From the NCBI RefSeq assembly GCF_900178525.1, contig NZ_FXDJ01000009.1:828263-892262 (forward strand): DNA of 64,000 bases. The letters run 5' to 3'. This stretch comes from Massilibacteroides vaginae. GTDB taxonomy: Bacteria > Bacteroidota > Bacteroidia > Bacteroidales > Tannerellaceae. Shown here piece by piece: positions 8,514 to 17,559 of this stretch (its first letter is position 1; every line of letters starts with the position of its first letter). The notes under the pieces were generated by a model. That model was not told the DNA's origin, searched no databases, and was given only the letters and a program-made list of their open reading frames with translations. Position numbers and translations under genes: made by a program.

Positions 8514-8744
8514 TCAATTCAAGCCCTTTGTAATAATCAAACTCACGATCAGCGCCTTGTGGAGATAGGAAAAATAAACTCTGCCATAAATAGTCTTCCC
8601 CAAAAAACGAAAGTTGCTTTCAAACTTATTCGGGAAGACAATTTAAAGTACAAAGAGGTTTCTGAGATATTAGGGATATCTGTCAAAACCGTTGAGGCTC
8701 ACGTAACAACTGCTGTCCGGAAGTTACGGGAGGCTCTTAGATGA
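8514..8744 (+). pseudogene. ECF RNA polymerase sigma factor remnant (region 4 only)
   Basis: An open frame after a stop at 8511-8513 encodes only sigma region 4: INSLPQKTKVAFKL, then LKYKEVSEILGISVKTVEAH, the helix-turn-helix that reads the -35-equivalent box, and a basic end KLREALR. The only usable start inside is a GTG at 8559. Region 2, needed for core binding and melting, is absent; a full ECF factor is about 180-200 residues. No FecR anti-sigma follows. It is best read as the 3' stump of the regulator of the neighbouring decayed glycan locus. Confidence 0.7.
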
Positions 8745-8755
8745 GAAGCATAGCG

Positions 8756-8800
8756 AATATTCTTTTGCTTAATGTTCTTTTGCTTAATGTTCTTTTGCTG
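8756..8800. repeat. 15-bp tandem repeat, 3 copies
   Basis: The unit AATGTTCTTTTGCTT is repeated three times in a row, with one base change in the first copy and a changed end in the last. It spans the stop codon of the DUF4468 gene at 8784. On the minus strand each unit encodes AKEH then a stop, so copy-number change would not extend the protein. Confidence 0.85.
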
Positions 8801-9332
8801 CGAGATAAACATCATCCAGTAGTCCTTCCACAAAGAAAAATGTAGCATTGCAGAATAGTTCCGGATTTTTAATGGATGGAACTTTATTTCCTTTACCATT
8901 ATCCGCAATTACTGATTCTGCCGGATAGGTTCTTAGCCGTTTGGCATTGTCGGGATCGTATTGGAAACTCAGATCTTTAACTTCTACTTTATAATTGTTG
9001 TCGAAGCAAGATATATACATTTTGTATTTCAGGATAGTTGTTTCCTTTTCGTTTAGCAAAAGTTCTATTCTCGAGCTGATCAAGATAGTTTTCCGTGAAT
9101 GATTACACGATACATTTGAAATAAAAATATCTTTCCCGTATTCTTCGTTCGCCCATTTGCTGATGGCTTTGTATAATGCGGATTGGGAGGCGTCTTTCAT
9201 ATTTATGTTATCGGTATAACATATTTTTCCCTCTTTTTCCGGGGCGCATGCTTCTGCCTTTCCTTTGTTTCCCTGAGCAAAACAAAGCGCGGGGAGAATA
9301 GTTAGTAACAATAATACAATTCCTTTTTTCAT
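8784..9332 (-). CDS. Secreted DUF4468-domain protein
   Basis: 182 residues with a signal peptide (MKKGIVLLLLTILPALCFA). The mature part has the DUF4468 (TBP-like fold) pattern: an acidic charged helix region ALYKAISKWANEEYG, then alternating strands ending KVEVKDLSFQYDP, and a C-terminal helix. Function of DUF4468 proteins is unknown; they are common secreted or lipid-anchored proteins of Bacteroidetes. Lies 6 bp downstream of a longer gene with the same domain, so the two are probably one operon. The stop codon falls within a 15-bp tandem repeat. Confidence 0.75.
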   Translation of the reverse strand: MKKGIVLLLLTILPALCFAQGNKGKAEACAPEKEGKICYTDNINMKDASQSALYKAISKWANEEYGKDIFISNVSCNHSRKTILISSRIELLLNEKETTILKYKMYISCFDNNYKVEVKDLSFQYDPDNAKRLRTYPAESVIADNGKGNKVPSIKNPELFCNATFFFVEGLLDDVYLAAKEH

Positions 9333-9338
9333 AGTTTT

Positions 9339-10586
9339 TTATTTTATCCAAACATTTATAATTTCACCTACAAACATTTTGTTGACCTGTTTTCCAATCC
9401 ACTCTTTTCTGACTTCTTCATTCGAGATGGATTCCTGACTCAGGGATTGTGATACCAGTTTTCGACATTCAATTATCATCCACGCTTCGTTGAAGGCTTT
9501 ACTGCCGGAAGGAGTGGTTACAGGCGTTAATCCTGTTTCTTTTACTTTGTCTTTCTCACGTCCTGAATTACTGCCGCAATATTCCAAAATTGAACGATAG
9601 GCTTCCGTATAAAAAGAAAGGGTGTAGGTTTCATATTTTTCCATTAAAGGATACGTATGTCTTGTAGGGTTGATAAAACAGAATGCAGACGGTTTGCTGA
9701 AAACATATCCCAAACCTCCCCAACTTGCGGTCATCATATTAAATTCCGTGTCGTTACCGGCTGTGATCAACATCCAGTCTTGCGACAGCATTTTAATGAT
9801 ATTGCCCGGAATATTCTCCGCGGGTATTTGTTTATATCCGCTGAGGCTTCCGCCCGTTGAGTTTTGTATTGGCGTTATGATAGTGGCAGGAGTAGATGGA
9901 GTTACGGGAGTAGAAGAGGTTACGGGAGTAGAAGAGGTTACGGGAGTAGTTGTTTCCGTTCCTCCAATAATTACCGGTTGGTTGGGGGGTTGAGGAGCTT
10001 TCACTGCATCAACTGCTCCAACAGTCTGGCTATGTACTTGGTTAGAGAACGCTTGTGTCGCATTAGCAAATAACTCATCTACATAATCGATCGTTCCTCT
10101 CCTGAATTTCCCATTGATGCGGTTTAGCTTTCCTTTGTTTATAGCAGCCTTATCCGTGATCCATTCTTCGGCGATATATTTTTCCGGCTCGCGTTGGTAG
10201 GATACATTATATTCATATCTTATTCCGTTTACTTTCATGTTAAGCTGATTGCCGGAGCAGCTCATTACTACACGAAAAGACATTGTTGCTCTGTCTAAAG
10301 CTAACGCAGAACTTGAAAAGACGATATAATCTTCCCCGATTGCCGCGATATCCCCTTTGTCTTTATCCGAGAAAACTACCCGATTATTCTCCCGGCTGAA
10401 CCGTTCCTTTGCCCAATCCAGCGCCACATCATAAACCTGGTCTTTAGACAACTTGGTAAAGCTGAATGTTTTTTCAAAAACAACTTTGCCTTCAACTTCA
10501 GGCACATTGCCTTCCAGGTATTTAGCATCGTCCTGAGCAAAACCGTAAAAAGAGATAAAGAGAAATAATGTAAGTATTTGTTTCAT
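9339..10586 (-). CDS. DUF4468 - flavin-reductase-like fusion protein
   Basis: 415 residues. The ATG at 10586 is preferred to a TTG two codons upstream. Signal peptide (MKQILTLFLFISFYG, then FAQ), then a DUF4468 domain (about 20-190), a Thr/Pro-rich linker (about 205-245) built on an in-frame 18-bp DNA repeat (9901-9952), then a flavin-reductase-like split-barrel domain (about 255-415) with markers LITAGNDTEFNMMTASWGG, FCFINPTRHTY and YCGSNSGREKDKV. Such stand-alone domains are cytoplasmic FMN proteins; here the signal peptide implies export. The fusion is unusual. Cofactor binding outside the cytoplasm is inference. Confidence 0.78.
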   Translation of the reverse strand: MKQILTLFLFISFYGFAQDDAKYLEGNVPEVEGKVVFEKTFSFTKLSKDQVYDVALDWAKERFSRENNRVVFSDKDKGDIAAIGEDYIVFSSSALALDRATMSFRVVMSCSGNQLNMKVNGIRYEYNVSYQREPEKYIAEEWITDKAAINKGKLNRINGKFRRGTIDYVDELFANATQAFSNQVHSQTVGAVDAVKAPQPPNQPVIIGGTETTTPVTSSTPVTSSTPVTPSTPATIITPIQNSTGGSLSGYKQIPAENIPGNIIKMLSQDWMLITAGNDTEFNMMTASWGGLGYVFSKPSAFCFINPTRHTYPLMEKYETYTLSFYTEAYRSILEYCGSNSGREKDKVKETGLTPVTTPSGSKAFNEAWMIIECRKLVSQSLSQESISNEEVRKEWIGKQVNKMFVGEIINVWIK

Positions 10587-10618
10587 ATCCAACCTAAGAT
10601 TTAAAGATATATCCTAAG

Positions 10619-10626
10619 CAAACGTA
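10619..10626 (-). promoter_or_regulatory. Candidate -7 element for the DUF4468 operon
   Basis: The minus strand reads TACGTTTG, a match to TAnnTTTG, 33 bp before the ATG at 10586. Confidence 0.45.
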
Positions 10627-10673
10627 GGAAAAAAAACGGAATATATTAGCGGGTAGCTTATAAGAATACTTAT

Positions 10674-10681
10674 TAGCTTTG
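10674..10681 (+). promoter_or_regulatory. Candidate -7 element for the oxidoreductase gene
   Basis: TAGCTTTG, a match to TAnnTTTG, about 30 bp before the start at 10711. No clear -33 TTTG at standard spacing. Confidence 0.45.
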
Positions 10682-10710
10682 TAAAAAAACATAAAACAAA
10701 TCTGTATGAT

Positions 10711-11289
10711 ATGAAAAATATACTGATAATAAATGGGCATCCGGCCAGTAAGAGTTATATCCATGCACTCCAGGAAGCATACAAAAGCGGAGCGGAATCT
10801 GCAGGTTACTCGGTAGAAGAGGTAACGCTGTCTGAAATGGATTTTTCGCCCATACTGCAATATGGCTACCGCAAGCGTACAGAGCTGGAACCGGACCTAC
10901 TAAAAGCCTGGGAGAAAATGCAGAAAGCTGAACATTGGGTTTGGATTTATCCTACCTGGTGGGGTGGCATGCCGGCCTTGCTAAGGGGCTTTATTGAACG
11001 GATTTTCCTTCCCGGATTAGCTTTTGAATACCAGGAAAAATCACCGTTTCCAAAGCAACTTCTTAAAGGGAAGACCTCCGAAATTATCACAACAATGGAT
11101 ACCCCCGTGTGGTATTACAAATTCATTTACCGAAACGCGGGAGTGTCGATCCTTAAAAAATGCGTGCTCGGGTTTTGTGGCGTTAAAAACAAACGGGTCA
11201 CCTACCTTGCTGTTGTAAAGACTTCTACGGAAGAAAAGCGAAACGAATGGCTTTTAGCTGTAAAAAGGCTGGGAATGAGCAAGAAGTAA
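10711..11289 (+). CDS. Flavodoxin-fold NAD(P)H-dependent oxidoreductase
   Basis: 192 residues, about the usual length for the MdaB/YwrO/NQO family of FMN or FAD quinone reductases. The N terminus MKNILIINGHPASKSY is the flavin phosphate-binding loop, and WVWIYPTWWGGMPALLRGF is the conserved second flavin contact. No signal peptide, so cytoplasmic. Expected to reduce quinones or similar acceptors by two electrons. Divergent from the DUF4468 operon and followed by about 185 bp without a gene before secDF. Substrate not predictable. Confidence 0.85.
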   Translation: MKNILIINGHPASKSYIHALQEAYKSGAESAGYSVEEVTLSEMDFSPILQYGYRKRTELEPDLLKAWEKMQKAEHWVWIYPTWWGGMPALLRGFIERIFLPGLAFEYQEKSPFPKQLLKGKTSEIITTMDTPVWYYKFIYRNAGVSILKKCVLGFCGVKNKRVTYLAVVKTSTEEKRNEWLLAVKRLGMSKK

Positions 11290-11414
11290 AGAATGGTTTC
11301 GGGATCGTGTTTATTGCAGATTAGAGGCGGCTTACTAAATTCTCGTAAGTATTCAATAAATCGGTGTGAGGCAAATAATTAATGCTTTTATATCGCATAG
11401 AAAGAAAAAAAACC

Positions 11415-11422
11415 TATATTTG
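11415..11422 (+). promoter_or_regulatory. Candidate -7 element for secDF
   Basis: TATATTTG followed by GCACC, a full match to TAnnTTTG, 53 bp upstream of the secDF start. Confidence 0.5.
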
Positions 11423-11475
11423 CACCCTGTGAAAAAACGAATAATAAAATAATAACATAAACAATAAAGATTCAA

Positions 11476-14400
11476 ATGCAAAACAAAGGATTTGTTAAGG
11501 TCTTTGCTACGCTTCTTATGCTTGTTTGTTTGTTTTACCTGTCATTCTCTTTTGTGACCGGACATTACAACAACAAAGCCACTGAGTTTGCAAACGGAGA
11601 CCCTGTGAAGGAGAGTCAATACCTTGACTCACTATCTACTCAAAAAGTTTGGCTGGGGTATACCCTTAAAGAGTGTCGCGAAAAAGAAATCAGTCTTGGT
11701 CTTGACCTTAAAGGTGGGATGAATGTCGTACTTGAACTTAACGTTGCAGACGTTATACGCTCTTTGTCAAACAACAATCAGGATGAAAATTTCAATCAGG
11801 CTTTGACATCGGCCTACCAACGTCAGGCTGCAAGCCAGAGAGACTTCATCGATTTGTTTGCTGAAGAATACAAGAAATTAGACCCAAACGTGCGTCTTTC
11901 TGCTGTATTCAGCACATTTGAACTAAAAGAAAAAATTACTCCTCAAAGCACCGACGCGCAAGTAATTTCAGTGCTTCGTGATGAACTGAAAAGTGCGATC
12001 GATAATTCATTTAACGTTTTACGTACTCGTATTGACCGCTTTGGTGTGGTATCTCCTAACATTCAACGCTTGGAAACAACCGGCCGTATATTGGTGGAAC
12101 TTCCTGGTGTTAAAGAGCCGGAACGTGTTCGTAAGCTTCTTCAGGGTAGCGCGAATCTTGAATTCTGGGAAACGTATACTTTGCCAGAAATCTATCAAAA
12201 CTTAGTGGCTGCCGACAATGCGCTGGCTGCTGTTCTGAATACTACGGCTACAACTTCAGAGTCTACCACGGCTACAGAAGAAACAACTACCGAAACTCCT
12301 GCTGAAAGCACTACAACTGAAACTGCTGCCGAACCGGTTAACGAAGCAGACTCGCTTCTGGCAGAAATCTCGTCTTCTCAAGACGCTGAAGCAGAACAAT
12401 CTTTCGAAGCATTCGCTAAAGAGCATCCGCTTTTTGCCCTACTACAGGTTAATCAGTACAACGGACAACTTGCTCCGGGTACGGTTGTAGGTTATGCGCA
12501 TGTGAAAGACATGGACAAGATCAACGAATATCTTGAAATGAAACAGGTTAAGGATGTACTTCCACGTAATCTGTCCTTGAAATGGGGGGTTAAGGCGATT
12601 GATGAAAAAGAAACATTGTATGAGCTATATGCGATTAAAATTACAAACCGTGACGGTACGCCGGCTTTAGGAGGTGACGTAGTTACCGATGCGAATGCAG
12701 ACTTTGTTCAGCAAGGCGGACGTTCCGAGCAGCAGGTTAGCATGGCTATGAATGCGGAAGGTGCAAAAGCATGGGCTCGTTTAACAAAAGAAAATATTGG
12801 AAGACCGGTCGCTATTATCCTTGACGACATGGTGTATTCTGCTCCTAATGTGCAGACAGAAATTACCGGAGGGCGTTCATCTATCAGCGGAAACTTTACT
12901 CCTGAAGAAGCGAAAGACCTTGCAAACGTATTGAAATCAGGTAAGATGGCTGCGTCAATTCATATTGTGCAAGAAGACGTTGTGGGTCCTTCGTTAGGTG
13001 AAGAAGCAATTAACGCCGGTGTGATCTCTTTCGTTCTTGCATTGATCGTACTTGTTCTTTACATGTGCGTGTTCTACGGATTAATCCCGGGAATGATCGC
13101 TAATGCGGCCTTATTTATTAACGTATTCTTCACAATGGGTGTTCTTGCCTCATTCCAGGCTGTACTTACCTTGCCGGGTATCGCGGGTATGGTGTTGACC
13201 CTGGCTATGGCAGTGGATGCAAACGTGTTGATCTACGAACGCACAAAAGAAGAGCTACGTGCTGGCAAAACATTGGGCAAAGCGATTGAAGACGGCTATA
13301 AGAACGCATTCTCTGCTATTTTTGACGCGAACCTAACTTCAATCATTACGGGTATCGTATTGTTCTATTTCGGTACAGGACCTATCCGTGGGTTTGCTAC
13401 AACGATGATTATCGGTTTGCTTGCTTCTTTCCTTACTGCCGTGTTCTTGACTCGTATTGTTTATGAGGCATTGATCGCGAAAGACAAGCTAAAGAATGTT
13501 ACATTCACTACTTCTTTAACTAAGAACTTATTAGTTAACCCTAACTTCAACTTCTTAGGAAAAAGAAAAATCGGATACCTGATCCCGACTGTAATTGTTG
13601 CATTGGGTGTTGTTTCAATGATGACAATTGGACTGAACAACGGTATTGACTTTACAGGAGGACGTAACTATATTGTTCGTTTCCATCAAGATGTAAATAC
13701 GGATGAAGTACGCGATCTGTTGGATGAAAATCTGGAAGGTGCCGTAAGTGTTATTACTATCGGTAGTTCGGATCAGGTACGTATTTCGACCAACTATAAA
13801 ATCGCTGATAATGATCCTGCTGTTGATGAGGAAATCGTAAATAAAATTTACACAGGACTAAGCTCTTTACTTCCTGACGGAACAACACTAAATCAGTTCA
13901 ATGATACGTTTGTACAGAGTTCACAAAAAGTAGGACCGAGTATGGCCGACGATATAAAGAATAGCGCGTTCTTTGCTGTTATCTTCTCTATGTTGTGTAT
14001 GGCCTTATATATTCTTCTCCGTTTCCGCGACGTTGCGTTCTCGGCCGGGGTGTTTGTTTCAGTACTGATGGTTACGCTGTGTATCATATCGTTCTACACA
14101 TTACTTTGGAAGGTATTGCCTTTCTCAATGGAGGTAGACCAGACATTTATCGCTGCGATCCTTACCATTATCGGTTACTCTATTAACGATACCGTGGTTG
14201 TGTTTGACCGTATTCGTGAAACAACGGCTATCTATCCGAAACGTGACCGTTTCCAGGTTATTAACCATGCGTTGAACTCTACATTGTGTCGTACGTTCAG
14301 TACTTCATTCTCTACATTCCTTGTAGTATTATGTATATTCATGCTGGGTGGTAGCACAATCCGTAGCTTTACGTTTGCTATTCTGGTTGGGGTTATCTTA

Positions 14401-14505
14401 GGAAGTTACTCTACCTTGTTCGTTGCTGCTCCTTTAGCATACGAAATTCAGAAGAGAAAGCTTAAAAAGAAAGGCATTGTTCTGGAAGAAGGAGAAATAA
14501 AGTAA
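11476..14505 (+). CDS. secDF: Fused protein translocase subunits SecD-SecF
   Basis: 1009 residues joining SecD (about 1-665) and SecF (about 690-1009), the RND-type inner-membrane pair that uses proton motive force to help SecYEG complete export. SecD markers: LGLDLKGGMNVVLE near 75-88, the P1 head domain, and the membrane block with AMAVDANVLIYERTKEEL; SecF markers: GIDFTGGRNYIV and IGYSINDTVVVFDRIRE. Twelve membrane segments are expected. A Thr/Glu/Ala-rich low-complexity stretch (about 256-295) is inserted in the SecD periplasmic region. Fusion is usual in Bacteroidetes. Two terminators follow. Confidence 0.95.
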   Translation: MQNKGFVKVFATLLMLVCLFYLSFSFVTGHYNNKATEFANGDPVKESQYLDSLSTQKVWLGYTLKECREKEISLGLDLKGGMNVVLELNVADVIRSLSNNNQDENFNQALTSAYQRQAASQRDFIDLFAEEYKKLDPNVRLSAVFSTFELKEKITPQSTDAQVISVLRDELKSAIDNSFNVLRTRIDRFGVVSPNIQRLETTGRILVELPGVKEPERVRKLLQGSANLEFWETYTLPEIYQNLVAADNALAAVLNTTATTSESTTATEETTTETPAESTTTETAAEPVNEADSLLAEISSSQDAEAEQSFEAFAKEHPLFALLQVNQYNGQLAPGTVVGYAHVKDMDKINEYLEMKQVKDVLPRNLSLKWGVKAIDEKETLYELYAIKITNRDGTPALGGDVVTDANADFVQQGGRSEQQVSMAMNAEGAKAWARLTKENIGRPVAIILDDMVYSAPNVQTEITGGRSSISGNFTPEEAKDLANVLKSGKMAASIHIVQEDVVGPSLGEEAINAGVISFVLALIVLVLYMCVFYGLIPGMIANAALFINVFFTMGVLASFQAVLTLPGIAGMVLTLAMAVDANVLIYERTKEELRAGKTLGKAIEDGYKNAFSAIFDANLTSIITGIVLFYFGTGPIRGFATTMIIGLLASFLTAVFLTRIVYEALIAKDKLKNVTFTTSLTKNLLVNPNFNFLGKRKIGYLIPTVIVALGVVSMMTIGLNNGIDFTGGRNYIVRFHQDVNTDEVRDLLDENLEGAVSVITIGSSDQVRISTNYKIADNDPAVDEEIVNKIYTGLSSLLPDGTTLNQFNDTFVQSSQKVGPSMADDIKNSAFFAVIFSMLCMALYILLRFRDVAFSAGVFVSVLMVTLCIISFYTLLWKVLPFSMEVDQTFIAAILTIIGYSINDTVVVFDRIRETTAIYPKRDRFQVINHALNSTLCRTFSTSFSTFLVVLCIFMLGGSTIRSFTFAILVGVILGSYSTLFVAAPLAYEIQKRKLKKKGIVLEEGEIK

Positions 14506-14526
14506 AAGAAAAAAATATGCTTGAAA

Positions 14527-14564
14527 AAAGCCTCTGTAGTCAATCGATTACAGAGGCTTTTTTA
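14527..14564 (+). terminator. Intrinsic terminator of secDF
   Basis: Twelve-base-pair stem AAAGCCTCTGTA / TACAGAGGCTTT with a 10-nt loop and following T residues, 22 bp after the secDF stop. Confidence 0.9.
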
Positions 14565-14617
14565 TTGCTGAATGTTATGGGGAGAAAATACGATTAAGGA
14601 AGATATTTCCCTACAAA

Positions 14618-14657
14618 AATACCCCGGTAATCAGCTTTACCTGAAAACCGGGGTATT
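14618..14657. terminator. Bidirectional terminator between secDF and fumarase
   Basis: Perfect 11-bp stem AATACCCCGGT / ACCGGGGTATT. T-rich on the plus side, and a run of five A (T on the minus strand) on the other, so it ends the minus-strand fumarase transcript and backs up the secDF terminator. Confidence 0.85.
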
Positions 14658-14686
14658 ATTATTTTTTGCGAATAAGTGATTCAACC

Positions 14687-16318
14687 TTAGCAACAGCGAG
14701 GTTTTAGTTGTTTGAAGAAATCGTTTCCTTTGTTGTCAACCAGAATAAACGCGGGGAAATCTTCAACCTCAATCTTCCAGATTGCTTCCATTCCCAATTC
14801 GGGATATTCCAGACACTCTACTTTCTTAATACTGTCTTGCGCTAAAATAGCAGCAGGTCCGCCAATACTTCCTAAATAGAACCCACCATGTTTCTTACAA
14901 GCGTCGGTTACCTGTTGACTGCGGTTACCTTTCGCAATCATGATTAAGCTGCCGCCGTTTTCCTGAAACAAGTCAACGTAAGAATCCATACGACCGGCAG
15001 TAGTAGGACCGAATGAACCGGAAGCCATACCCGTTGGCGTCTTGGCCGGACCGGCATAGTAAATAGGATGATCTTTTACATATTGTGGCATGCCTTCACC
15101 CGCATCCAACCGTTCTTTTAGTTTAGCGTGTGCAATGTCACGACCAACAATAATTGTTCCGGACAAAGACAGGCGGGTAGATACCGGATACTTGTCTAAC
15201 TCTTTCAGGATTTCAGCCATTGGCTGATTTAGGTTGATCTTAACCGCGTTGCCTTCACCAGCCTGACGTAATTCTTCCGGAATCAGGCGACCCGGGTTTG
15301 TTTCCATTTTCTCGATCCAGATACCGTCTTTATTAATTTTCGCTTTAATATTTCGGTCTGCCGAGCAAGAAACCCCCATTCCTACCGGACAAGAAGCACC
15401 GTGGCGAGGCAAACGAATAATACGTATATCGTGCGCGAAATACTTACCACCAAACTGAGCACCAAGACCCATCTTGTAGGATTCTTCCAGCACTTGTTTT
15501 TCCAGTTCAACATCACGGAAAGCACGACCACCCTCATTTCCTGTAGTTGGCAGATTGTCGTAATAATGAGCAGAAGCCAATTTCACCGTTTTTAAATTCG
15601 TTTCAGCAGAAGTTCCACCAATCACAAAAGCAATATGATAAGGAGGACAAGCCGCTGTGCCGAGCGATTTCATTTTTTCCACTAAGAAAGGCACCAATGT
15701 AGTAGGATTAAGCAACGCCTTGGTTTCCTGATATAAATACGTTTTATTGGCCGATCCCCCACCCTTCGCTACGCAAAGGAATTTATATTCATCCCCTTTT
15801 GTGGCATACAGATCAATTTGTGCAGGCAGGTTACAACCCGTATTGATTTCCTTATACATATCCAAAGGCACATTCTGAGAATAACGAAGATTCTCCTCCA
15901 CATAAGTTTTGTAAACACCTTTAGACAAAGCCTCTTCATCACAACCGGAAGTCCAGACCTGCTGTCCTTTTTTACCGACGATGATAGCCGTTCCCGTATC
16001 CTGACAAAAAGGCAATTTGCCTTTAGCAGAAACCTCAGCGTTCCGAAGGAAAGTCAAGGCCACAAACTTATCGTTATCACTTGCCTCAGGATCCGCAAGT
16101 ATTTTTGCTACCTGCTCCTGATGATCAGGGCGCAGATAAAAAGAAACATCGTGAAAAGCCGCGTTAGCCAATTTAGTTAAAGCCTCAGGTTCAACTTTTA
16201 AAATAGTCTTACCCTCGAACTCTACAGTTGAAACATGCTCTTTCGTGAGCAGATAGTACGCTGTATTATCAGCGCCCATAGGAAAAGGCTCCTGATAATT
16301 AAAAGGAGGTGTTGCCAT
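14687..16318 (-). CDS. fum: Class I (iron-sulfur) fumarate hydratase
   Basis: 543 residues, the length of two-domain class I fumarases (FumA/FumB type), which carry an oxygen-sensitive [4Fe-4S] cluster and interconvert fumarate and malate. Cluster and substrate motifs: [10 protein letters not shown] near residue 105, [13 protein letters not shown], and [19 protein letters not shown]; the C-terminal beta domain carries [12 protein letters not shown]. With the fumarate reductase at 21927-25393 it makes the reductive malate-fumarate-succinate branch used by anaerobic Bacteroidales. Single gene with its own -7 box and a two-way terminator. The Cys-Cys C terminus has no assigned role. Confidence 0.95.
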   Translation of the reverse strand: MATPPFNYQEPFPMGADNTAYYLLTKEHVSTVEFEGKTILKVEPEALTKLANAAFHDVSFYLRPDHQEQVAKILADPEASDNDKFVALTFLRNAEVSAKGKLPFCQDTGTAIIVGKKGQQVWTSGCDEEALSKGVYKTYVEENLRYSQNVPLDMYKEINTGCNLPAQIDLYATKGDEYKFLCVAKGGGSANKTYLYQETKALLNPTTLVPFLVEKMKSLGTAACPPYHIAFVIGGTSAETNLKTVKLASAHYYDNLPTTGNEGGRAFRDVELEKQVLEESYKMGLGAQFGGKYFAHDIRIIRLPRHGASCPVGMGVSCSADRNIKAKINKDGIWIEKMETNPGRLIPEELRQAGEGNAVKINLNQPMAEILKELDKYPVSTRLSLSGTIIVGRDIAHAKLKERLDAGEGMPQYVKDHPIYYAGPAKTPTGMASGSFGPTTAGRMDSYVDLFQENGGSLIMIAKGNRSQQVTDACKKHGGFYLGSIGGPAAILAQDSIKKVECLEYPELGMEAIWKIEVEDFPAFILVDNKGNDFFKQLKPRCC

Positions 16319-16370
16319 ATCGCTATATCTTTATTTAGTTAATAATGTTCGCATACAATTAAAGCACGAA

Positions 16371-16378
16371 CAAATCTA
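16371..16378 (-). promoter_or_regulatory. Candidate -7 element for fumarase
   Basis: The minus strand reads TAGATTTG (TAnnTTTG), 52 bp before the fumarase start. A TTTG lies upstream but only 14 bp away. Confidence 0.45.
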
Positions 16379-16477
16379 CTCATAATTTCGCACAAAGCAT
16401 GAACCCAAACAAAAGACTTTTGACACACATTCATCATCCATTATCTCAGAAAAAAAACGCGCATCCCAATCCCCCAC

Positions 16478-16790
16478 CCAAAAACCCTGTCCCATCCCAA
16501 CGAACTACCATGCTGTACTTTCATTGATTAACGAAGCCCCATGCAGAGATCTCTCCACTTCGGTCGAGATGACAAGGGAAGGGATGATCGAGATGACAAG
16601 GAGGGGTCAGTCGGAATGACAAAGAAGGGAGCCACCCTATAATCATGCCATTAACCATTGTCATCCTGAGCCTGTCGAAGGATCTCATACCGTCTGACTA
16701 TTATTGAACGAAGCCCCATGCAGAGATCTCTCCACTTCGGTCGAGATGACAAGGGAAGGTCGGTCGAGATGACAGGGGAGGTGGTCACAA
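16478..16790. repeat. BIME-like intergenic repeats, copies 1 and 2
   Basis: The unit AACGAAGCCCCATGCAGAG followed by ATCTCTCCACTTCGGTCGAG and ATGACAAGGG occurs from 16530 and again from 16707. Copy 2 is preceded at 16659 by TGTCATCCTGAGCCTGTCG and AAGGATC, an imperfect reverse complement of the right half, so the full unit can fold into a long hairpin. Shortened versions of the right end (TCGAGATGACAAGG) recur between copies. Preceded by a CCCTGTCCCATCC motif also found at copy 3. Noncoding. Confidence 0.8.
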
Positions 16791-16859
16791 CAACAAAGAG
16801 AGTAGCGGTCCCTATCCGGAAAAGAGCGCGATGCCGCGATAAGCGGCGAGCCGTGAAAA

Positions 16860-17060
16860 AACCGGCCTCACTGGATGAGCGTTAAAAAAAACACGGAGCG
16901 AGAGCGTTAAAAACAAATCGTTGTTTGAGCGTAGCGAGTTTCGATTTGTTTAGCGAGAGCACAGTGTTTTTTAGCGAAGGAAGTGCAGCCTTGATCTTTT
17001 TTGCTTCGTTTTTTGGATCAAGCCAAAAAATGAAGTGGGGTCGCAGGGGTGAAACCCCTT
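16860..17060. repeat. Palindrome-rich structured segment
   Basis: Nested inverted repeats: AAAACAC near 16891 pairs with GTGTTTT near 16968, enclosing AACAAATCG (from 16912) and CGATTTGTT (to about 16951), with GCGAGAGC occurring on both flanks as a direct repeat. Further right are TTTTTTGG / CCAAAAAA around an ATCAAG loop (about 17010-17031) and AGGGGT / ACCCCT near 17046-17059. No credible coding frame. It separates the BIME-like copies 2 and 3. Confidence 0.6.
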
Positions 17061-17245
17061 AAAACCCTGTCCCATCCGCTGTCATCCTGAGCCTGTCGAA
17101 GGATCCCATACCAACAGACTATTATTTAACGAAGCCCCATGCAGAGATCTCTCCACTTCGGTCGAGATGACAGGGAGGTGATTGTCGAGATGACAAGGGA
17201 AGGATGGTCGGAATGACAAGGGAAAGGTCGGTCGGAATAACAAAA
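17061..17245. repeat. BIME-like intergenic repeat, copy 3
   Basis: Starts with AAAACCCTGTCCCATCC, then TGTCATCCTGAGCCTGTCG from about 17080 and the AACGAAGCCCCATGCAGAG core from 17128, then three shortened GTCGAGATGACA or GTCGGAATGACA half units. Same order as copies 1 and 2, so it is a diverged long direct repeat flanking the palindromic segment. Confidence 0.8.
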
Positions 17246-17363
17246 ATTCGTTGCAATCCGGTGAATTTTACCCCTTTTTTCAGGCCAAAAATGAGGCCAA
17301 ATAACCCCAAAAATCGCCCAAACACAAAGCCCTGTAAATCAAACCATTAAAAACACGAAAAAC

Positions 17364-17433
17364 ATAAAGGTTATTTTTGGAAAAATAAAGGATATTTTTT
17401 GAAAAATAAAGGATATCTTTTTTTTCATAAAGG
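17364..17433 (+). repeat. 21-bp-period ATAAAGG array, locus A (4 boxes)
   Basis: ATAAAGG begins at 17364, 17385, 17406 and 17427: exactly 21 bp each time. The first unit continues TTATTTTT, the second ATATTTTTT and the third ATATCTTTTT. Same family as 45505-45648 and 60650-60794. It lies 127 bp upstream of the protease start at 17560. Confidence 0.88.
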
Positions 17434-17559
17434 ATGATGCAATAAAACCCTTCTTAATTCACGATTAAAACGCGGTTTTTTCTCATGTTTCTTTTTATAC
17501 GACAAAGAAATATGAGAGAACATAATAGTTCAGAAAAAGAAAATTCTATTTTTGTGTTC

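Noticed and set aside
17122-17325. 67-codon minus-strand frame in the repeat region
   Set aside because: It lies wholly in BIME-like repeats and has no protein features; such frames are common artefacts of this repeat.
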